Position numbers and translations under genes: made by a program | Notes under the pieces: generated by a model | Databases searched by the model: none | The model's input: only the letters and a program-made list of their open reading frames with translations | What the model was told of the DNA's origin: nothing | Shown: one piece after another, positions 42,176-51,087 of the stretch | How positions within the stretch are numbered: the stretch's first letter is position 1 | Layout: each line of letters begins with the position of its first letter | Source of the DNA: Sipunculus nudus | Lineage: Eukaryota; Annelida; Sipuncula; Golfingiida; Sipunculidae | Direction of reading: 5' to 3' | Assembly (NCBI GenBank): GCA_026874595.1 | Contig: CM049320.1 | Coordinates: forward strand, 172,001-236,000 | Length of the DNA: 64,000 nucleotides

Positions 42176-42378
42176 GCGGCCCCTCTGTGGGCACCCCCAC
42201 AAGCTCTGCACGGCTCTCGCACTAATAGTGGTTTGTGCAGAATGTCGTCCCACATCGGGGTGTACCACAAGTTCATTGGTAAAACCATCTTCATATCAAC
42301 CATAGAGATTGGACTCTCTGTGTCCAGGATGAAATGCTTGCACCCGATGCCATCCACAGTTACGTTGTAGTATGTCAT
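41926..42378 (-). CDS. retropepsin-like protein
   Basis: A 150-residue protein. The ATG at 42378 lies four bases after a 3' splice site (GTTTGTAG). Residues 1-25 (YYNVTVDGIGCKHFILDTESPISMV) match the first strand and active-site loop of retroviral-type aspartic proteases, with DTES where the family has DTG or DSG. GVLGRDFI later matches the ILG-x-D-(F/L) motif. Cys residues in the middle (CRACGGA) could add a metal site. The missing Gly may mean loss of activity or another role. A domesticated retroelement protease is a possible origin. Confidence 0.6.
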   Translation of the reverse strand: MTYYNVTVDGIGCKHFILDTESPISMVDMKMVLPMNLWYTPMWDDILHKPLLVREPCRACGGAHRGAAVHPYKKRHVQVLFEDALGQCFYNKVDMNIVYDWKFPSASGVLGRDFIGKFIFTPHVKKPTLHQKRKFTERCQHVWGVIENWG

Positions 42379-43058
42379 CTTTCTACAAACGAAACACAAA
42401 CTCTCATAAACAGATCATACAAATTCTCTCTCTCTCTCTCTCTATGTCTCATTTAAATAGGATAGAGAAGATATGCATGCCATGCATTAATTTTTTACTG
42501 ACGTTAATCCCTGTTTATCACACGTATATACCATAACTGGAGGTTACCACGAGCCAGTGGTAATTGGTTAATCACATAAACTGATTATGCAACAATATCA
42601 GATACATATATCAGATACATAATATAATTATACAAGCTTTTCTTTCACATCAAAAAACATATCATTATTACGGCCCAGTACAGGGACGCAGACTAAAAAA
42701 CTACAATAATTAATTGTTGTCAGATGTGCGTTCCTTCGTCTGCCATTCCGTCTCGTTATCAGCCCATTTGTACCCGATCATTATATTCTGATTGAAAACA
42801 TAAAACAACCACAAACCGTACACAAAGGTAAAAATGTCAAATGTGCATACTTACATCAGCGGTGTCTGCGGGTCGATGTTTGTTGATGCAATCTCTGCTC
42901 TAGAAAAAACAAAACAATGACATATCTTCAATCAATTGTCCATCGTCACCTTTCCAAATATGGTTATAACACATGTTCATACAGTTGCTGCTCGTACCAC
43001 ATATGGTTCTTCATTTTACAAAATATATACATGCGGCACCTCCTATTCCAAAAAATGT
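42379..43058. other. AT-rich intergenic
   Basis: A CT microsatellite at 42425-42443 and several AT runs. No gene supported. Confidence 0.5.
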
Positions 43059-43712
43059 TTATTGTAAAGGGTTAACGCGTAATCTGGCGCGCCTTATCTC
43101 CCTTTCACCGAGATAAACTTTCGGAGGCCGTCGACATGTCACCCTCCTTCGTGCACTCCTACCCCCATCTGTAAATGCCTCAAAAACCACAATCTGCCAA
43201 GGTACTGTTGCACAAACACAGTTCACCTGTTTGACAAGTTTGTTCACGTCCAATGATTTGTCGGGCAAGTCTCCACGGCACCACAGCTGCTGTATGATCT
43301 CGTGAGGCCGGGTCGGTCCCCAATACCTGGACACGTAAAGGGCACCTCTGTGCACCCAGCAAATCATGTCGGGCCACTCGGATATTGTCTTATATTGTTC
43401 GTGGTCGACGTCTCGGTGATACAACGCGTGCATACGCATATCTCTCGTTATGAGCTTACACTTTGTGCACCTCAGGACGGGAGGCTCCTTGCACATGTCG
43501 CGTATGACTTCCTCGCCGGTGCACTCAGCGTTGCACTTCCTGCAAAATTTAGTCGTCGAAGCTGTTTCTATCAACTCGTCTAATATAATGTCCGGCACGG
43601 TCAACCAAAATATCTGCGGGTTGTACCGCTCGCATAAGTATTCCTTTGTCATTGTGTACAGTGGTTTAGGATTGTACACAGGGTTTATTTTCGTCTTTTT
43701 CCTCAGCATCAT
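43059..43712 (-). CDS. Cys/His zinc-binding protein, family A copy 2
   Basis: A 217-residue protein, paralogue of 13817-14434. The ATG at 43712 (or 43709) lies four bases after a 3' splice site (CTCGTTTCAG). Shared motifs: NPQIFWLTVP, FCRKCNAEC, PVLRCTKCKLIT, ALYHRDVDH, EWPDMICWV and YWGPTRP. The zinc site would use the two C-x2-C pairs or Cys-His. The C-terminal 40 residues are Arg-rich (RSARRRVTCRRPP), unlike the other copy. Function unknown. Confidence 0.75.
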   Translation of the reverse strand: MMLRKKTKINPVYNPKPLYTMTKEYLCERYNPQIFWLTVPDIILDELIETASTTKFCRKCNAECTGEEVIRDMCKEPPVLRCTKCKLITRDMRMHALYHRDVDHEQYKTISEWPDMICWVHRGALYVSRYWGPTRPHEIIQQLWCRGDLPDKSLDVNKLVKQVNCVCATVPWQIVVFEAFTDGGRSARRRVTCRRPPKVYLGEREIRRARLRVNPLQ

Positions 43713-44414
43713 TGGTCTGAAACGAGCGCAAAATCCACCTTTACTGTCAGCGCAACGCTAACTGTCCAAGCGAAATACATCTCCCCTTGTACTTGGAGAG
43801 AGTGTAAAATCATTTTTAAAAAAAGAGGGGGGAGGGGGGCAGGACACAACTAGACCGGAGATGCCTTGCACAAATGATGCATCTGATGCAGGTCCCACCT
43901 TATGATACATCAAAAACCGAAACGCAGTGTTTATCGTATCTGCTGTCTGTTCTGTTATGTACATGGTACGAAAGATTGACATGCACACATATTGCCATGG
44001 GACATGCAGTAACTCCTAGAAACATAATTTGCACCGACTGTTACTGTTACAAGTGTTGTATACCAGTCCCGTCACCGAGCCCCCCCCCCCTCATGACTGT
44101 AACATGTATTACAACAACAACTGAATACTTGTACATATACAATTACATAAACAATCTAAAGCAACATGGACAAAGCAACATGAACATCAAACATATAATA
44201 TTGTGCCTGTAGTACAGGAGCCATGAACGGGTGCTTCTATAAGAACATATGGTACATCCAATGCAGAATCACTGGTACCTAGCCATTATGCTAAACGTAT
44301 TATCAATATCGAAAAAGACATAATATACATATATATATATATATATCATGTTGAATATACATTCCGGAAACACACTGTGTATCTACCAGATGCAGGTGAT
44401 GGAGTCTGATAGAA
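43713..44414. other. intergenic with G- and C-rich runs
   Basis: A-rich then G-rich tract at 43817-43842, a C11 run near 44080, a TA run near 44325. No gene. Confidence 0.5.
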
Positions 44415-44444
44415 TGACGTCACAGGCGGAATTATGTATATAAG
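44415..44444 (+). promoter_or_regulatory. CRE-TATA promoter (copy 2)
   Basis: TGACGTCA at 44415-44422 and TATATAAG at 44437-44444 are 14 bp apart, as in copy 1. Shared DNA continues to GGCAACAGTGCAAT just downstream. Confidence 0.85.
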
Positions 44445-44464
44445 GAGACGTTTGGCAACAGTGC

Positions 44465-45275
44465 AATTGGTCTCGTTGGAGACCAAACGGGCTAACGTGA
44501 GCAGCAGCAGCACTGAACGATACCATAACCAGAGCGAAAAACGGATATGGACTTGGCAATATTTTGTCTGTGTCCTGTACTGGACGCCACATTTAGGTTC
44601 GTGGAATATATGAGAAGGTTTTTTTACGTAAATCAGTTTCAGTACTTGTACTGGTACGGACGTCTATATAAGGTGATCAAACCAGAGCGCTTTTGTTAGT
44701 GAGTGTACGTGTCCTGTACTGGACGCCACATTGGAGTTCACCATAAACTGGAATTTCGTTTTTCAGATTTACTCGACCAAACATCAATTGTCGAATCTGT
44801 ACCTATACTGGTACGGACGCTTACAAAACAGGGGGAAAAATGACCGAGCGTTTCCGTCAGACTGTTAGTGTGTGTCCTGTACTGGACGACACATTGGGCC
44901 AACGCAGGAAGCTGGATTATCCTTTGTGGGATTCACCTAACGAGACATTATACGTCGTTTTTCCGTGCCTGTACTGGGACAGACGATTTCAAAGTGGAAA
45001 AGCGCTCAGCACTTCCGTCTGTCTGTTAGTGTGCGAGTCCTGTACTGGACGCCATCTACAGTTCGCACAAAAAAATGGATTATCGTTTTCCGGATGTACA
45101 CGACAAAGACCTTAAATGTTTTTGAATCCGTACCTGTACTGGTACGGACGTCTCAGAATTGAAACAGAAAAAGCGGTTGGGTCGGTCCGTTAGTGTGTAC
45201 CTGTACACTGGGTAAACCATTTACATGATGTCGGCGAAAACAATTTGGAATAAAAATAAAGATTGAATTACCTTT
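44465..45275 (+). ncRNA. candidate structured RNA with four repeats of paired hairpins
   Basis: It begins about 25 bp after the TATA box and ends after AATAAA at 45249-45260. A leader hairpin GGTCTC-GTTG-GAGACC lies at 44469-44484. Then come four units of 139-163 nt. Hairpin A is GTCC-TGTACT-GGAC at 44572, 44711, 44874 and 45037. Hairpin B is GTACC-TGTACT-GGTAC or a variant at 44642, 44799, 44965 and 45130. B differs from A by an added A-U pair while the loop stays TGTACT; one B copy has TATACT, one has a stem mismatch. The 163-nt period is not a multiple of three, and the 91-codon frame inside does not preserve the repeats. A DNA binding-site array is the alternative. Confidence 0.6.
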
Positions 45276-45427
45276 TGCAGTTTTGATTTCTTCTATCTTC
45301 TTCTGGAGTACAGTAGTGTTTGGGTATCTGTGTGGAAAATAACATAAACTTGAAAAAACGTCTATTTCGGTTATAGGAAAGTCCACAAATATATACATCT
45401 GTACAGTAAGGCTCTCGCGGTTTCACG

Positions 45428-45952
45428 TTAGAAGTTTGGTTTTCTAAAGAAACCGGCAGAATCAAAATAGTATAGTTCCATCTGCAATTTTAGAATGTTC
45501 GAGATCAGCATCAGGTTCAGGTCTCCTATTGAAGAATACCTGTCGCGGTGCCTGGCGTAGGCCCTCTTTCCGAACATCCTGTGCGTTTCGTACAACTGCA
45601 ACGCGTGTCTGTATCTTTTGTATATTTCAGGTATATCGTCTGTGCTCATTTTCTCAAAGAGTTTAACCATTATGAGAGCCAGGTGATACGCCGCATCGGA
45701 CCGTTCTGTCGTGTGCCCCGTTTCCAAACACACTTTTCGTGCTCGTTCCAGCCCAATGGTGCATGTCCTCATCCAATAATCGATCTCATGGTGCATCATC
45801 GTGACATGCCGCACGAACCTCCTGTCCTTCGCGGCGAAAAAAGAGTTATTATCATGTCGGTAATTCCATATGTGCCTCTGCAACTGTGCCATCCACGTTT
45901 GTATTTCTCCGCACGCCTTCTCCTCAAAGTGGTAAACTAATTCTGGCTCCAT
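45428..45952 (-). CDS. helical protein, family C copy 1
   Basis: A 174-residue protein, all-helical by pattern. It is related to the next two minus-strand genes: a central ERSDAAYHLALIMVKLFEKM aligns with TEQTLIAVRMAKLFTEW and ATRIAVLMDKVMRLTED, followed in all by a Tyr-rich YKRYRHALQLYE-type helix. The end is basic-aromatic. No family is recognised. Confidence 0.65.
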   Translation of the reverse strand: MEPELVYHFEEKACGEIQTWMAQLQRHIWNYRHDNNSFFAAKDRRFVRHVTMMHHEIDYWMRTCTIGLERARKVCLETGHTTERSDAAYHLALIMVKLFEKMSTDDIPEIYKRYRHALQLYETHRMFGKRAYARHRDRYSSIGDLNLMLISNILKLQMELYYFDSAGFFRKPNF

Positions 45953-46741
45953 TGGTTAGGATGACGGGTTTCTGTAATACAAACAAAGAAACAAGTGTCA
46001 TCCAACCACAGTCGATCTGTCCATTTGTACATATTTAGTGCATCTTTGTCTTCATGTGTCTTCTGATGCGACGTTGCTGCTGCTGCTGCTGCAATAATAC
46101 CCCCCTGTACTCCTCTACGGCAGACAGTAGACGTCCATGTTTGCTGTTTCTGGTGTTTTCTCATGTATCATGTCCGCCCGCATCATCTTGTCCTCAGACT
46201 GGTTCCACCACCACTCAGTTGCTTCCACAGCTTCACATCACGTAATCAAACACATTTGCTTTGTTTCACCCACAGACCAATCAACAACTGACGTGTAACT
46301 ACGACACATTTATCACATGAGATTCAAATACAGTCGTGAAAGTGTTGTTATGTTATCTGTACATTCTCCCATGTCTCAAACAATTACACGGGTTATCAAA
46401 TGTAACATTCTGCATTATTCCTGGAATTCACAAGTACGAATTGATGTAACCAAATGTTTTCAATTTGGCAAGATATATGGTATGCGAAGCCGTTACAGAA
46501 TATACTGGTGTCACAAATGCAGAGGAGTTACACAGCGACAGTGAGATTTAACGAATTCAGTTCAAATCCTACATCCGTTTCTGTACTGAAACAGAGCTCT
46601 TTTTAAAAGCCAATCATATTCGTCTGTCCGTCCGTCCGTCCGTGCGTGTGTGTCCTGTACTGGACGCCACCTTTCGTGAACAGACTGAAGATTTACACTG
46701 GGACACGTTGATGATGGGACCTACAGTGCGCGTATTCCGAC
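45953..46741. other. intergenic with an isolated copy of hairpin A
   Basis: GTCC-TGTACT-GGACGCCAC at 46652-46670 repeats hairpin A of the 44.5-45.2 kb array after a (CCGT)n tract. A CTG/CAG-type run lies at 46073-46090. No gene. Confidence 0.5.
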
Positions 46742-47287
46742 TTATTTAGACGAGCTGCTGTCCGCGTTTGTCACTTGTGTGTGCAAGCCATCGTTGTTAA
46801 ACTGTCCCAGCTCGAAAGCCAAATTTTGCCTGTGTTTCCAAAGCAGAAACTGAAACGAGGCTATGGATTGCTTGTTCTGGTGGTGCCTCTTCTGCACAGG
46901 GCCTTTAAACCGACTGTGACTTTGGTAGTGCTGCACAACTCGCGTGTATGCGTCTGCCGTATGTTTGAGTGTTACGTCATAGGTATCCTTCAACCACTCT
47001 GTAAACAGTTTCGCCATCCGCACGGCAATTAATGTCTGTTCCGTCTGGCACCGCTTTTGTAAACATATCTTTTTCGCTAACATAAGTCCTTTGAGAATCC
47101 GCGCGTTCCACCACCAGTCTTCGTCGACCAGTGCTTTCAGAGTCAGCTGAAACACTCTGTCGCTGTCAACGAAAAATCTGTCTGGTGTGGACAGGAACGA
47201 CTTAATACAGTCATTTAGCTCACGTGTTTTAGCTGGAATATCTACCAGCAATGCATGGTCAAATTCTTTTGACAGGTTTGAGTCCAT
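46742..47287 (-). CDS. helical protein, family C copy 2
   Basis: A 181-residue protein; the first true ATG is at 47287 (MDSNLSKEFDHALL). Shared with its neighbours: an FDHALLVDIPAKTRELN-type first helix, a TPDRFFVDSD loop (TSPDTYLKEP in copy 3), an AVRMAKLFTEWLKDTYDVTL segment and YTRVVQHYQSH. The tail is polar. No known family. Confidence 0.65.
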   Translation of the reverse strand: MDSNLSKEFDHALLVDIPAKTRELNDCIKSFLSTPDRFFVDSDRVFQLTLKALVDEDWWWNARILKGLMLAKKICLQKRCQTEQTLIAVRMAKLFTEWLKDTYDVTLKHTADAYTRVVQHYQSHSRFKGPVQKRHHQNKQSIASFQFLLWKHRQNLAFELGQFNNDGLHTQVTNADSSSSK

Positions 47288-47722
47288 GTTGGACAGCAAA
47301 CGAGCAGAAAGGACTATTTTATTGTGTCGGTCTGTATGTTTACGTTACAAATACTTATCAACCGCATAAAGGGAGGACAGGTCTTAAACATATCTCCAGT
47401 GTTTGTACACCACGCATAACCTTTCCAGTCATCTTGACATGCATCACCTCTCTCTTTTTCTGTGTGTTAACAGACACGATAAAGCAGTTATTATGTTACT
47501 AAAATATGTTTTATTCCTGGTATACTTACAAAATACAATCACCACCCCTATATTGGGAGGTAAAAAAGAATACCAAAAGAATACCAATGACATATATACA
47601 TAAACGTGTGTTTTCTTACACGACCTCTACAAGTGAGGATTTGCAATGTGTTACACATCCGATATATCTAAATATGGAAAAGTCAAGAAGAAAAGTCTTT
47701 GATACTTTGACCGATAAAACAT
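47288..47722. other. intergenic
   Basis: AT-rich, with short frames only; probably the 3' flank of copy 3 and the promoter of copy 2. Confidence 0.4.
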
Positions 47723-48229
47723 TTATACAGTTTGTATCTTCTTCACAGCACGTTTCTTGCATAATTGTACATAATTTTGCATGTCCTCTATTAGCACACG
47801 TATCTCGAGAAATGAAAACGACCGGGCGAGGTGGCGACTGTGGACGGCCGGTGTCACATTAGGGCGGTACTCCTCTACGATATTCTTGTAGAGTTCCTCA
47901 CAACGGAGGACAATATCATAGATGTCCTCCGTTAGGCGCATCACCTTATCCATGAGGACTGCGATGCGCGTGGCTTCAGTGATATTCGCATACGAATTAA
48001 TATATTGGTAAAGTTTTGTTCCAGTATTGGCCGTGAAGCGATCATGTACATCGAGGAGATGTGTTAAACATTTATCAAATTCGTCCCCGTCCCTTGGTTC
48101 TTTCAAATACGTATCAGGCGACGTTTGTAACTTTTTTATGACATTCAGTATGGCCTCTCCTTGTTTCGGCACAGCAACTATGGCTGCATCCAGTTCACAT
48201 TCAAACTTCTCGTTCATCATCATCATCAT
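47723..48229 (-). CDS. helical protein, family C copy 3
   Basis: A 168-residue protein. Five ATG codons in a row start at 48229, six bases after a 3' splice site (GTGACTTACAG). It shares FECELDAAIVAVPKQGEAILN, the TSPDTYLKEP loop, and RIAVLMDKVMRLTEDIYDIVLRCEELYKNIVEEY with copies 1 and 2. The promoter at 49.5 kb on the same strand could supply its leader exon. Confidence 0.65.
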   Translation of the reverse strand: MMMMMNEKFECELDAAIVAVPKQGEAILNVIKKLQTSPDTYLKEPRDGDEFDKCLTHLLDVHDRFTANTGTKLYQYINSYANITEATRIAVLMDKVMRLTEDIYDIVLRCEELYKNIVEEYRPNVTPAVHSRHLARSFSFLEIRVLIEDMQNYVQLCKKRAVKKIQTV

Positions 48230-48903
48230 GATTCCCTGTAAGTCACAAGGACGTCTTATAACAAACAGCTTTTTCGCTATAGGACTTTTTTCTGTGTTGT
48301 TTAGGGTTATACTTTGATGTACCAAACAAAAATATTAAAAATAACCTCCCCCCCCACCCCCTCCCCACCTTCCTTACTCCTCTTTCCTCAATCGACATTT
48401 GTGATTGGTCGTGTGTCGAAATGTCGTTTTTTTTCCCGTTGTAGTTGTTTACTAAACTAACGAGGTCATGTTATACAATAAACGTGAAGGGACTGATATC
48501 CGTGACGAGGTTACATATTACATTCATGCAAGGTGTCACGCAAAGTGGCGCTCTGCTTCATTACCTTTTGTTTATTATTATTTTTATCCTAAATGCATTT
48601 TTTGTTGGTTCACAGTAATTACCTACTTATTTTTATCAGTTACAGAATTAATAGTGTTTCTCATTGTCCTTCCGAAAAAAAACCCAAAACTCTTGCAATA
48701 CCTTTTTGCTCTACATTTTTTGTTAAAAGGTCCGCGTGTCTGTTGTTTTCTTTTGTTAATGGTTAAAAAAATACAAATTCTCTTCCCGTTTCTATGTCAC
48801 AACATTACTTAATCGTCGTTACGGTTAGTCTGTGTCACTTGTGTGGCAAAAAACCGAACCGCTCCGAGTTGGATGGATGGATGGATGGAAAAACACGTCA
48901 CCC

Positions 48904-49283
48904 GACCTTGCTTACTGGTCAGGTAGTATAAACATGGCTTTTATCTAACTCCTGCGCATCTTGGGTTTTTTTAAAGTGATGTCAGTCCGTTGTGTACACA
49001 ACCATACACAAAATAAATGTAACCCCGGCCTACCTTACTGGCCAGTGGGTGTCCTAAGTTTTCTAACAACAACCAAAACAAAAACATAATCCCCCCCCCT
49101 CCCCTCTCATCCATCCCCACCTCCCAATGACCTTCGTTACTGGTCACATTTTAGTTTTTTGTTTCTGTTACTGCCAACAACCAAATATTAGGGACCCTTC
49201 GTTACTGGGGCCCTCTCAAATACAAACTAAACATTCACTCCCTAAACAAAAATATTATTCACCCCCGGCCTACCTTACTGGCC
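48904..49283 (-). ncRNA. second array of five hairpins with a shared loop
   Basis: On the plus strand, GACC-TTGCTTACT-GGTC (48904), GGCC-TACCTTACT-GGCC (49027), GACC-TTCGTTACT-GGTC (49129), GGGACCC-TTCGTTACT-GGGGCCC (49191) and GGCC-TACCTTACT-GGCC (49267) alternate stem sequence while keeping pairing and a 9-nt loop ending TTACT. The nearest promoter (49545-49574) points across them on the minus strand, where the loop reads AGTAAnnnA. They would lie in the leader or leader intron of the 47723-48229 gene. Confidence 0.55.
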
Positions 49284-49544
49284 AGTGGGTGTGACATTAT
49301 TATTGTTCAAAAACAACACCAATTACAAAATACACCTACCGGTATTGTTGTTTTATCACAAACTCAAATCTTCAACAAACTTTCAAATCTTTGCTTCAAC
49401 TTGCTTCTGTAGCTGTTTGTCTCCAAACACAACGACGGCTTCTATATAACACAACGACGGCTTCTGTATATCCAAATTGTAGTTATCACCAGTACTAGTA
49501 CCAGTCAAAACCAGAGTCTGACTTAACTCCGTCAAAACTACCTC

Positions 49545-49574
49545 CTTATATACCTTATTTCTCCTGTGACGTCA
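49545..49574 (-). promoter_or_regulatory. CRE-TATA promoter (copy 3)
   Basis: Read on the minus strand, TGACGTCA (49574-49567) is followed after 14 bp by TATATAAG (49552-49545) and GAGG, matching the copies at 26.8 and 44.4 kb. Confidence 0.8.
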
Positions 49575-50475
49575 CACACACAATTTCAAACAAACCACCC
49601 CCTGTCGTTTCCGCCGGATACACCTACACCACCGTTACATCGTTATTTCACCTCCCCGTTGGTTTCCGCTTACTGTGACGTCACTCCACTGCGTAACCAA
49701 TCAAATCCCTTCTCACATCTTCCCAACCAATCAACGCTCTCCTTACACATACATCCATCCACCATCTTGAAAATTTTTACCCGGGGGGGGGGTAAAAAAT
49801 CAAACACCCTTATCATCGCTCACACACATACACCACCCTCCCCGGCACGCGGGCCCGAAATCGCACACACACCACCCTCCCCGGCACGCTGGCCCGAAAT
49901 CGCACACCATAATTTATTCATGGCGAAGCGTCGAGGGTCGAAGTGCCGGGTGCGGGTGTGCCCAACTTCCGGTAGATTAGTACTTCCGGTTGTGCACCGC
50001 TTCAGGATTTAAATGAGTTGTTGTAGTGATGTTAATAAGGCGATGATGGTGAAATCTTGCATAATTGTCCAGTTATGTGAGTAAAGTGGGATATGATGCC
50101 AATCCGGAAGAAAACGTGAGAGAAAAAGGTTTAAAAACAGGTTTGAAATGTGTGGACGAATGGGTCGGGGATGATGCAATAGACCACGTGGACAGCGCGT
50201 GTTTGATTGTTGTGAATGAGACATGACCAATGGGCGGATTGAATGCACACCACGTGACCTGATCTGACCAATGAACTAACAGCGCATGTACCGGAAGTCT
50301 GCTTTACACCCGGCAGTCGTGATCGGGGTCACACTTTGGGGTCACGCTTAACCATTGAGTAAATGGGACTTCCGGTGCGGGTACGTAGGGTGGTGTTGGA
50401 CCGGAAGTGAGGAAGTGTGAAGGGTCGTGAACGGAAGTGCCGGGTCACATGGGGTCAGACGACAGGAAGTGACGG
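49567..50475. promoter_or_regulatory. enhancer-like cluster of CRE, CCAAT and ETS sites
   Basis: Two CRE palindromes (49567, 49676), CCAAT motifs (near 49697, 49727, 50226, 50269) and at least seven ETS-type CCGGAAGT or AGGAAGT motifs (near 49966, 49981, 50290, 50366, 50400, 50428, 50464) occur in under 1 kb. The ETS core reads ACCGGAAGT, the GABP form. Coding frames here are low complexity. Confidence 0.55.
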
Positions 50476-50731
50476 TTGGATAACACGTATTGATGAGTCA
50501 TGTGAACTCGGGTTCGTCCCGGGTCGCCTTATCTGTTGTCATCTGAACACAATGAGATATGTATATATATATATTTACATATTATTATATATTATATACA
50601 TAATCGTAACACCACGAAATATCTGTTGTTGATCTTGCAGATACGTGAGGGATGTTTTGTATATTTACCTCATAAACATTAATTTCAACCGACACACACG
50701 TATATGAAATATATATTAGACAAAAGTGAAT

Positions 50732-50841
50732 GTCACCGCCGGGATTCGAACCCGGATCCGAACTTAACCTTGCCGGAACTGCAAGTACAAACTATTGGTC
50801 CAGGTAGGAAAGTTTGAATTAGCCCGTTACGCCACGGGGAC
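50732..50841 (-). tRNA. tRNA-like sequence, probably degenerate or with an insert
   Basis: On the minus strand, GTCCCCG pairs with CGGTGAC (one mismatch), an A box (TGGCGTAACGGG) is present and the T arm CCGGG-TTCGAAT-CCCGG is perfect. The 110-nt length and the middle do not fit a normal cloverleaf; CTTGC-AGTTCCG-GCAAG could be an arm. It may be a tRNA pseudogene or contain an intron. Confidence 0.5.
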
Positions 50842-51087
50842 TTTCACATCAGACCCGGACATTATGACACTTATGTAATAAAGGGACACGAAACAAAAAA
50901 ACAAGGAATGCGTCATCGTATTTCTTATGAACTATGTGGGCACACGTGACCCACACATGTCATTCAAGCCCTGCCGTGACTCATATATGTAACATTATTT
51001 GGGTTAACAAGTATCCACGGTCTGGTGTCAGGCTCTGCGTGATCGACCGTTAATTGTTAACGGGCCAGGCAGCGCCCAACATACACG

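Noticed and set aside
44840-45115. 91-codon frame inside the hairpin array
   Set aside because: Hairpin units fall in different frames (163-nt period) and the encoded residues do not repeat, so coding is a weaker explanation than RNA or DNA structure.
49566-50012. 148-codon Pro/Thr/His-rich frame
   Set aside because: It is a read-through of C-rich low-complexity DNA and a tandem repeat (CACCCTCCCCGGCACGC); no promoter in that direction.
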